This document shows, one piece after another, positions 17,829-24,326 of a stretch of 38,940 nt of DNA (positions are counted from its first letter, which is position 1; the number at the start of each line of letters is the position of its first letter). A program made the translations under genes and the position numbers. Origin of the DNA: Actinomycetes bacterium (lineage in GTDB: Bacteria > Actinomycetota > Acidimicrobiia > Acidimicrobiales > Bog-793); the NCBI GenBank assembly GCA_021809425.1, contig JAKBAA010000029.1, forward strand, positions 1 through 38,940, given 5' to 3'. A model generated the notes under the pieces. That model did no database searches, was not told where the DNA came from, and saw only the letters and a list, made by a program, of their open reading frames with translations.

Positions 17829-19190
17829 TCAGCGCGGATGGCAGACCTTGGCCTTTCGTGCGCTCCCGCAGGGACACGGCGCGTTCCGGGGGGCGGCGGC
17901 GATGACCTCGGCGATCGCCGCCGCGGGCTGGTTCGTCCGGAGCAGGTGCGCCATCGTCCGCATCGGCGCGTCGACGCGGCGGAAGAACGCCTTGTAGCCC
18001 GCGCAGAGGTAATTGAGGCCGGCCTCCCCGTCCGCCGTCGTGCAGAAGCGGTTCTTCGGGCACTCGCCGTTGCAGGCGAAGCGCACGTCGCACTCCCGGC
18101 AGGCGCGTGGCAGCGTGTCTGCCTTGGCCGCGCCGAAGCGTCGCTGGGCGGGCGAGGCGACCAGCTCTGCCACGTGGGTGGACAGGACGTTGCCGAGCAG
18201 GTGCTCGGCGTCGACGAAGTGGTCGCAGGAGTACAGGTCGCCGTTGTGCTCGAGCGCCACGGCGTCGCCGCAGGTCTCGGCGAAGACGCAGACGCCGGGC
18301 GGGACGCCCACGAAGGAGGCGAGGGCCGCGTCGAAGCTCTGGACGAAGACCCGACCGACGTCGCCGCCGACCCACTCCTCGAACACGGCGATGAGGAAGC
18401 TGCCCCACTGCTCGGCGCCGACGCTGCGCGCCGAGACCGCAGCCGCGTCGTCCGGGCGCGGCTCGTGCTCGACGATGGGGATGAGCTGGATGAAGCGGGC
18501 GCCGCACTCGTCGCGCAGATAGCGGTAGACCGCACGGGGATGCGCCGCGTTTGCTGCATGCACGCTGCACAGCACGTTGTGCTCGACCCCGTGCCGGCGC
18601 AGCAGCGACAGCGCGGCGACCACCCGCGCCTGGGTCGGACGCCCCTTCTTGTCGACCCGGTACCGGTCGTGCAGCTCCGGCGGCCCGTCGATCGACACGC
18701 CGACGAGGAAACGCTTCTCGCCGAGGAAGCGGGCCCAGTCCTCGTCGAGCAGCGTCGCGTTCGTCTGCAGCGTGTGGACCAGCCGCTGGCGCCGCGGCAC
18801 GAGCGACTCGGCGTAGGCGACGATCTCCGTGAAGAACCCGAGCCCCATCAGGGTCGGCTCGCCGCCCTGCCAGGCGAGCACGACCTCGGGGGCGCCGGCG
18901 TGGGCCTCGATCACCTGGCGCACGTAGGCGCGGGCGACCTCCGAGCGCATGCGGAAGCGGCCGCCCGGATAGAGCGCCTCCTTCTCGAGGTAGAAGCAGT
19001 AGGCGCAGTCGAGGTTGCACACCGCCCCGGTCGGCTTGGCGAGCACGTGAAAGCCGGCCGGGGCGCCGGAGGGGCGGGCCGCCCGCAGCGGCGGGCCGCC
19101 GGCGTCCCCGACCCGCGGACGCCGGCTCGTGAAGCTGACCGGGGCGTCACCCACTGCCGGAGCCCCCGCCGGACCCCCCGCCGGACCCAC
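17829..19190 (-). CDS. Radical SAM/SPASM sulfatase-maturase-like enzyme with SEC-C tail
   Basis: A 453-residue protein resembling anaerobic sulfatase-maturating enzymes (anSME), which oxidise the sulfatase active-site Cys or Ser to formylglycine. The radical-SAM cluster CxxxCxxC is Cys58, Cys62 and Cys65 in CNLDCAYCFYLEK. WQGGEPTLMG and VGVSIDGPPELHDRYRVDKKG are typical anSME segments. A cysteine-rich SPASM region (Cys301, 307, 322, 364, 367, 373, 377, 396) would hold two auxiliary clusters. Residues 438-453 (CPCGSARKAKVCH) form a SEC-C zinc motif, an unusual addition. The GTG at 19190 lacks a clear ribosome site; a GTG at 19154 is an alternative. The likely client is the sulfatase at 5224-6843. 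Confidence 0.88.
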   Translation of the reverse strand: MGPAGGPAGAPAVGDAPVSFTSRRPRVGDAGGPPLRAARPSGAPAGFHVLAKPTGAVCNLDCAYCFYLEKEALYPGGRFRMRSEVARAYVRQVIEAHAGAPEVVLAWQGGEPTLMGLGFFTEIVAYAESLVPRRQRLVHTLQTNATLLDEDWARFLGEKRFLVGVSIDGPPELHDRYRVDKKGRPTQARVVAALSLLRRHGVEHNVLCSVHAANAAHPRAVYRYLRDECGARFIQLIPIVEHEPRPDDAAAVSARSVGAEQWGSFLIAVFEEWVGGDVGRVFVQSFDAALASFVGVPPGVCVFAETCGDAVALEHNGDLYSCDHFVDAEHLLGNVLSTHVAELVASPAQRRFGAAKADTLPRACRECDVRFACNGECPKNRFCTTADGEAGLNYLCAGYKAFFRRVDAPMRTMAHLLRTNQPAAAIAEVIAAAPRNAPCPCGSARKAKVCHPR

Positions 19191-19308
19191 TGGAGAGCCG
19201 CTCGCCGACCGGACGGGCGCGCACGACCTTCGACACGGCCCTCATGATGGCGCCCCCGCACCCGGCGGGGGGCCGGGCCATCCTCTGGGCCGGCGCCGCC
19301 ATCGGCGC

Positions 19309-19314
19309 TACGCT
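19309..19314 (+). promoter_or_regulatory. -10 element for a leaderless small gene
   Basis: TACGCT lies six bases before the ATG at 19321, the spacing expected when transcription starts at the A of the start codon. No ribosome site precedes that ATG. Confidence 0.5.
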
Positions 19315-19320
19315 GCGGGC

Positions 19321-19398
19321 ATGCTGAAGAAGCTGCTCGTCCTCGCCCTTCTCGCCACCCTCGGCGTCGTCGCCGCCAAGCGCCTGCGCGCCAGCTGA
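19321..19398 (+). CDS. 25-residue membrane peptide (DLW-39-like)
   Basis: Encodes MLKKLLVLALLATLGVVAAK followed by RLRAS: a basic start, one hydrophobic helix and a basic end. This resembles the N-terminal half of the DLW-39 family of small actinobacterial membrane proteins, from memory, but lacks the acidic DLW-bearing tail. A -10 element positioned for leaderless transcription supports a real gene. The codon pattern fits neighbours. Function is unknown, and a chance open frame cannot be excluded. Confidence 0.55.
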   Translation: MLKKLLVLALLATLGVVAAKRLRAS

Positions 19399-19471
19399 TC
19401 GCCAGGCTGCTGGGCGCCGGGCCTCTGGTCGCCGGCACGCCGGGGCGACGAGGCGCCGGTGATCCCGCCGG

Positions 19472-20299
19472 TCAGCTCGCGCGGCGCGCCCGCCGGCCCC
19501 AGGCCACGACCGCAACGACGCTGACGGCGACGGCGCCCGCCGCCATCTCCCGCTGGCGCTGCGCCGCCTGGGCGGCCACCGCCTCGCGCCACCGGCCCCC
19601 GAGCCGTACGGGCACCGGCCGGGCGAAGGTGCGTGCCTCCCAGTTCCGCTCGCGCGCCACCCGGGCGAGCAGGCGGTCGGCGTTGACCACCACCGGATGG
19701 CCGACCGCCTCCAGCATGGGAAGGTCGCTGACCGAGTCGCTGTAAGCGTACGACCGGGCCAGGTCGATCCCGCGCCGCTGGGCCAGCGCCCGCATGCCCT
19801 CCACCTTGAGCGGCCCGTACGAGTAGAAGGCCATCTCCCCGGTGTACCGGCCGGCCTCGTCGAGGGCCGCCTGGCTGGCGATCGTCTCGTCCACCCCGAG
19901 GTGCCGGCCGAGCGGGACCACCAGCTCCTCGGGCGACGCCGACACGATCACGACGAGGCGTCCCTCGTCATGGTGCTGCTCGATCAGCTCGAGCGCCTCG
20001 GCGTAGATGATCGGCTCCACCACGAGCTCCAGGGTCTCCTCGACGATCGCCGACACCTGGTCACGCGACCAGCCCCGCGTCAGCCGGAGCACGGCGTCCC
20101 GGATCCGCTCGACCCGGTTCTCGCTGGCGCCCAGGTGGAGGTAGACGAGCTGGGCCAGCCCGGCCCGCAGCAGGCCGCGCCGGTCGAGCAGGCCTCCGGC
20201 GCGTAGCGGGCCGCGGAAGGCGGCCATCGCCGCCTTGGCGATCACCGTCTTGTCGAGGTCGAAGAACGCCGCCTCCCGCCCGGCGGACGGCTCGCTCAC
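19472..20299 (-). CDS. HAD-IB family hydrolase (SerB-like)
   Basis: A 275-residue haloacid-dehalogenase phosphatase of subfamily IB. Motif I is FFDLDKT (Asp14 nucleophile, Asp16), motif II VSASPEE, and motif III/IV the KVEGM and YAYSDSVSDLPML segments with acidic residues. A hydrophobic C-terminal segment of about 15 residues followed by GRRARR suggests a membrane anchor. Relatives include phosphoserine phosphatase and phosphatases acting on lipid-linked phosphates. Its ATG overlaps the stop of the TrkA gene upstream by four bases (20296-20299), so it is co-transcribed with the K+ regulators. Substrate unknown. Confidence 0.88.
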   Translation of the reverse strand: MSEPSAGREAAFFDLDKTVIAKAAMAAFRGPLRAGGLLDRRGLLRAGLAQLVYLHLGASENRVERIRDAVLRLTRGWSRDQVSAIVEETLELVVEPIIYAEALELIEQHHDEGRLVVIVSASPEELVVPLGRHLGVDETIASQAALDEAGRYTGEMAFYSYGPLKVEGMRALAQRRGIDLARSYAYSDSVSDLPMLEAVGHPVVVNADRLLARVARERNWEARTFARPVPVRLGGRWREAVAAQAAQRQREMAAGAVAVSVVAVVAWGRRARRAS

Positions 20300-20967
20300 G
20301 GCGCGACGAGCAGCTCGCGCACCTCGTCGTCGGCGTCCCCGATAACGAGCAGCAGCACCTCGTCGCCCACCGACAGCACGGTGTCGCCACGAGGCACCAC
20401 GATGTGGCCGTCACGCACCACCGCCACCACGGTCGCCCCCCGCGGCAGCCCGAGGGCCGAGATGGCCCGGCCGTTCGCCGGCGACCCGTCGGCCAGGGTC
20501 ACCTCGACAAGCCGGGCGTTGCCCCCGTCGAACTGCAGCAGCCGCACCAGCGAACCGACCGACACCGCCTCCTCGACGAGCGCCGACAGGAGGTGGGGCG
20601 TCGACACGGCGATGTCCACCCCCCACGTCTCGTTGAACAGCCAGTGGTTCTTCGGGTGGTTCACCCGGGCGATGACCCGCGGCACGGCGAACTCCTGCTT
20701 GGCGAGCAGCGAGATGACGAGGTTGTCCTCGTCGTCCCCCGTAGCCGCCACCACGACGTCCACCTCCTCGAGGCGCGCACCGGCCAGCACGTCCACCTCG
20801 CAGGCGTCCGCCCGCAGCAGCCGCACCGTCTCGCCGAGCGCCGCCGCGTCGACGTCGGGCACGCCCTTCTCCACGAGCAGCACCTCGTGGCCCCCCGCCG
20901 CCAGGTCGCTCGCCAGGAACGTCCCGACGGCGCCGGCCCCGGCGATCACCACCTTCACGGCCGCCAC
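20296..20967 (-). CDS. TrkA-family K+ transport regulator (CeoC/TrkB-like)
   Basis: A 223-residue cytoplasmic protein with an N-terminal RCK Rossmann domain (VIAGAGAVGTFLASDL, VVVAATGDDEDNLV, VIARVNHPKNHWLF) and a C-terminal TrkA-C domain (GRAISALGLPRGATVVAVVRDG, VLSVGDEVLLLV). Such proteins bind NAD(H) or nucleotides and gate K+ uptake. It lies 31 bases downstream of a second TrkA gene; paired trkA genes next to an APC permease match the Mycobacterium ceoB-ceoC block. The final acidic stretch overlaps the HAD gene. Confidence 0.9.
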   Translation of the reverse strand: MAAVKVVIAGAGAVGTFLASDLAAGGHEVLLVEKGVPDVDAAALGETVRLLRADACEVDVLAGARLEEVDVVVAATGDDEDNLVISLLAKQEFAVPRVIARVNHPKNHWLFNETWGVDIAVSTPHLLSALVEEAVSVGSLVRLLQFDGGNARLVEVTLADGSPANGRAISALGLPRGATVVAVVRDGHIVVPRGDTVLSVGDEVLLLVIGDADDEVRELLVAP

Positions 20968-20998
20968 CCCCGGGCTCGCCGCTCCCTGCCGGCCGGCG

Positions 20999-21691
20999 TC
21001 ACGGGGCCACCCGCGCCGGGGCGCCCTCGCCGACCGTCAGCAGCTCCTCGAGGCGGGCCCGTGTCGAGAAGGTGACCGCCGCCAGCAGCACGTCACCGTC
21101 CTGGCCGATCAGCTCGCCCACGTCGCAGCGCGGCGTCCCGTCCCGCACCACCGCCACGAGGCGCGCCCCGGTCGCCTCCTCGAGCTCGCGCAGGCGGCGG
21201 CCGCACCACTGGCGCGGCAGCGCCCGCTCGACCAGCTGCAACCGGCCGGTGGCGTCGGTCCACTCGGCGACGCTGCGCTCGGGGAACAGCTTGCGCAGCA
21301 CCTGGTCGGTCGTCCAGGTCACCGTCGCCACCGTCGGCAGGCCGAGCCGCTGGTAGATCTCGGCCCGGCGCGGGTCGTAGATGCGGGCGACCACGTTGGG
21401 GATGCCAAAGGTCTCCCGGGCGATGCGGGCGCACAGGATGTTCGAGTTGTCGCCGCTCGTGACCGCCGCCAGGGCACCCGCCTGCTCGGCACCCGCCCGG
21501 ATGAGCACGTCCCGGTCGAAGCCGGCCCCGACGATCGCCGTCCCGCCCCAGCCGGCCGGCAGCCGCTTGAAGGCGGCGTCGCTCTTGTCGATCACGGCGA
21601 CCGTGTGGCCGTCCCCGATCAGCTCGACCCCGAGACGCGAGCCCACCCGGCCGCAGCCGACGACGATGACGTGCACCGCACTATCGAACAC
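20999..21691 (-). CDS. TrkA-family K+ transport regulator (CeoB-like)
   Basis: About 230 residues. The Rossmann nucleotide-binding start VHVIVVGCGRVGSRLG and TSGDNSNILCARIARETFG typify the RCK domain; a TrkA-C domain (CGRRLRELEEATGARLVAVVRDG, DGDVLLAAV) follows. I prefer the GTG at 21691; a GTG five codons later (21676) directly before the first strand is an alternative, and neither has a clear ribosome site. It is divergent from the permease at 21805, sharing a roughly 110-base control region, which fits joint control of K+ or amino-acid transport. Confidence 0.87.
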   Translation of the reverse strand: MFDSAVHVIVVGCGRVGSRLGVELIGDGHTVAVIDKSDAAFKRLPAGWGGTAIVGAGFDRDVLIRAGAEQAGALAAVTSGDNSNILCARIARETFGIPNVVARIYDPRRAEIYQRLGLPTVATVTWTTDQVLRKLFPERSVAEWTDATGRLQLVERALPRQWCGRRLRELEEATGARLVAVVRDGTPRCDVGELIGQDGDVLLAAVTFSTRARLEELLTVGEGAPARVAP

Positions 21692-21804
21692 GGCTGTCGC
21701 CCGCCGCACAACTCGCCCGGGCGGACCGCCCCGGTCGGCGGCTCGGCGGGGTCGAGCCGGACGAGTTGCGTCCGGTGCGGCACCGCACGGCAGACTTGCG
21801 GACC

Positions 21805-24165
21805 GTGACCGCCGCCACGCCCCCGACGCCCGCTGCCGACGGCGCTCCGCCACCCCGACGACACTTCGAGCTGCCCGAGCCGCCGAGCTACCGGCTCAAG
21901 CGGTTCCTGCTCGGCGAGCCGATCGTCAGCGAGCGCCTGCAGAACGAGCGGCTCTCGAAGGTCCTCGCCCTCGGGGTCCTGGCGCCCGACATGATCTCGT
22001 CGTCGGCCTACGGCACCGAGCAGATCCTGAACCAGCTCGTCCAGTTCGTCGGGCTGGCCGCCTTCACCCTGCTGCTGCCCCTCACCGCCGCCATCCTGCT
22101 CGTCCTCGTGTTCGCCACCCTCTCGTACCGAGAGGTGGTGATGGTGTACACGAAGGCCGGCGGCTCCTACGTCGTCAGCCGGGACAACTTCGGCCCCCGC
22201 GTCGCCCAGGTGGCGGCGGTCGCCCTCATCATCGACTACGTCCTCACCGTCGCCGTCCAGGTGACCGCCGGCACCGATGCCCTCACCTCGGCGTTCCCCC
22301 GCTTCACGCCGTACCACCTCTACATCACCGTCGGCGTCATCCTGCTGATGATCTGGGGCAACCTGCGGGGCATCCGGGAGGCCGGCAAGATCTTCGCCCT
22401 TCCCACCTACCTGTTCGTGAGCGGCATCGGCGGCCTCGTCGTGGTCGGGCTCGTCAAGGCGGCGCTCGGCCAGCTCCACCAGCACCCGCTCCCGCACACC
22501 GGCGTCGCCATCGGCCATCCCGGCAGCGGCCTGCTGTACGGGGCCGGCCTGCTCGTCGTGCTGCGCGCCTTCGCCAACGGTGGCTCGTCGCTGACCGGCC
22601 TCGAAGCCGTCTCCAACGGGGTGGCCACCTTCCGCGAGCCGACCGGCCCGAACGCCCGGCGCGTCCTCGTCATCATGGCGATCACCCTCGGGGCGCTCGT
22701 CGCCGGCGTGTCGCTGCTCGCCTACCTCACCCACGCCGTCCCCTACCTGAAGGAGACGCCGACGGTCATCGCCCAGGAGGCCCGCTTCGTCTTCGGGTCG
22801 ACCGTGGCCGGAAAGTTCGGGTTCTACTACGTCCAGTTCGTCACGATGGCGGTGCTGTGGACGGGCGGCAACACGAGCTTCAACGGCTTCCCCAACCTCG
22901 CCAGCTTCGTCGCCCAGGACGCCTACCTCCCCCGGCACCTCACCCGGCGAGGCCACCGCCTGGCCTTCTCCAACGGCATCATCATCCTCGGCGTCCTCTC
23001 GATCGCCCTCGTCGCCGGCACCGGCGCCAGCCTGACGGCGCTCGTCGCCATGTACGCCATCGGCGTGTTCGTCGGCTTCACCATGGCCGGGGCCGGGATG
23101 GTGAAGCACCACCTGCGCGAGCGCCAGCGCGGCTACCGCCACCGGGTGGCCATCAACGGCGGCACCGCCGTCCTCTCCTTCGTCATCGTCGGCATCCTCG
23201 CCACCGTCAAGTTCACCCAGGGCGCCTGGCTGGTGGTCGTGATCTTCCCGGTGCTCTTCCTGGTGCTGCTCCGCCTGCACCGCCAGTACCAGCGGGAGAC
23301 GGCCGCCCTCGAGCGCGGCGCGACCGCCGCCGCCGAGGCCCCACTGCTGCGCCGCCACACCGTGTTCGTCCTCATCGAGCGGCTCGACCTCGCCGCGGCC
23401 CGCGCCATCCAGTACGCCCGCTCCCTCTCTCCCGAGGAGCCCCGGGCCGTCCACTTCGTGGTCGACACGGCGGCCGCCCGCGACCTCGAGCAGGCCTGGA
23501 CCCGCCTCGGGCTGTCGCGCATCTCGCTCGAGCTCGTCGAGGTGCCCGACCGGCGCATCGTGCGGGCCACCCTCGAGCTCGTCGCCGACGCCGCGGCCGA
23601 CGGCCAGACCGAGGTGAGCGTGCTGCTGCCCCGGCGCGTCCTGCCGGGGCCACTGCGCCGGGTGGCCCACGGGCGCACCGCCGAGCGCATCGCCGCCGTG
23701 GTCGGCCAGCTGCCCAACGTCGTGGCGACCGTCATCCCCTTCCAGCTCGACCGGCGCGGCACCGGCCTCACCGAGGCCCGACTCGAGCCGACCTTCGTGA
23801 CCGGCGCCGAGGAGCGTGACCCCGCCGCCGGGCACGCCGCCGGCGAGCTGTTCCCGGCCGGCGCCCCTCCCGGCACCAGCCCGATCGCCGCCGTCCGCCT
23901 CCGCCAGCGCGCCCGGGTGGCCGGCCGCGTCCGCTCGGTGCGCGTCCAGCCGGGCGCCGGCATCTCGAGCCTCGAGTGCACCCTGGCCGACGCCACCGGC
24001 CACCTGCTGCTGGTCTTCCAGGGCCGCCGCCTCGTCCCGGGCATCGAGCCCGGCGCCCGGCTCGTCGCCGAGGGGATGGTCGGCGAGCGCAACCGCCAGC
24101 CGGCCATGATCAATCCCCGGTTCACCCTGCTCGGCGGCCCTGCCACCGAGAGCAGCCCCGGCTGA
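21805..24165 (+). CDS. APC-superfamily permease fused to USP-like and OB-fold domains
   Basis: A 786-residue protein. Residues about 55-510 form an APC-type transporter with around twelve hydrophobic helices, including a conserved MISSSAYGTEQILNQL start and YTKAGGSYVVSRDNFGP; this resembles KimA-type K+ permeases. Residues about 519-648 look like a universal-stress-protein-like cytoplasmic domain (TVFVLIERLDLAAARAIQYA). Residues about 695-780 form an OB-fold (RVAGRVRSVRVQ, LECTLADATGHLLLVFQGR, VAEGMVGE). In Mycobacterium an OB-fold protein is encoded separately near the permease and ceoBC. I chose the GTG at 21805 over an arginine-rich upstream extension. Substrate may be K+ or an amino acid. 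Confidence 0.87.
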   Translation: MTAATPPTPAADGAPPPRRHFELPEPPSYRLKRFLLGEPIVSERLQNERLSKVLALGVLAPDMISSSAYGTEQILNQLVQFVGLAAFTLLLPLTAAILLVLVFATLSYREVVMVYTKAGGSYVVSRDNFGPRVAQVAAVALIIDYVLTVAVQVTAGTDALTSAFPRFTPYHLYITVGVILLMIWGNLRGIREAGKIFALPTYLFVSGIGGLVVVGLVKAALGQLHQHPLPHTGVAIGHPGSGLLYGAGLLVVLRAFANGGSSLTGLEAVSNGVATFREPTGPNARRVLVIMAITLGALVAGVSLLAYLTHAVPYLKETPTVIAQEARFVFGSTVAGKFGFYYVQFVTMAVLWTGGNTSFNGFPNLASFVAQDAYLPRHLTRRGHRLAFSNGIIILGVLSIALVAGTGASLTALVAMYAIGVFVGFTMAGAGMVKHHLRERQRGYRHRVAINGGTAVLSFVIVGILATVKFTQGAWLVVVIFPVLFLVLLRLHRQYQRETAALERGATAAAEAPLLRRHTVFVLIERLDLAAARAIQYARSLSPEEPRAVHFVVDTAAARDLEQAWTRLGLSRISLELVEVPDRRIVRATLELVADAAADGQTEVSVLLPRRVLPGPLRRVAHGRTAERIAAVVGQLPNVVATVIPFQLDRRGTGLTEARLEPTFVTGAEERDPAAGHAAGELFPAGAPPGTSPIAAVRLRQRARVAGRVRSVRVQPGAGISSLECTLADATGHLLLVFQGRRLVPGIEPGARLVAEGMVGERNRQPAMINPRFTLLGGPATESSPG

Positions 24166-24191
24166 GCCGCCCTCCGCCGGCACCGCCGGCC

Positions 24192-24211
24192 GGGCCCCTC
24201 CGGACGGGCCC
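24192..24211. terminator. Possible hairpin between permease and topA
   Basis: GGGCCC at 24192-24197 and again at 24206-24211 can pair around an eight-base loop, 27 bases after the permease stop. No T-run follows. The remainder of 24212-24326 is the topA leader with no ORF of note. Confidence 0.25.
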
Positions 24212-24326
24212 TCCCCCCGGGCGGCACCGCAACGGCTGGATGGCGGGGCAGCGGGTGGTTATCCTTCGCCGCGGTCCGGGGCAGGTGTCGAAGTCAGACG
24301 CCGGCCCCTTGTGAAGGTGGTCTGAA

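Noticed and set aside
21619-24183. An 854-codon minus-strand frame opposite the APC permease
   Set aside because: Same shadow effect; composition is Gly/Asp/Glu/His-rich, and the plus strand encodes a convincing permease.
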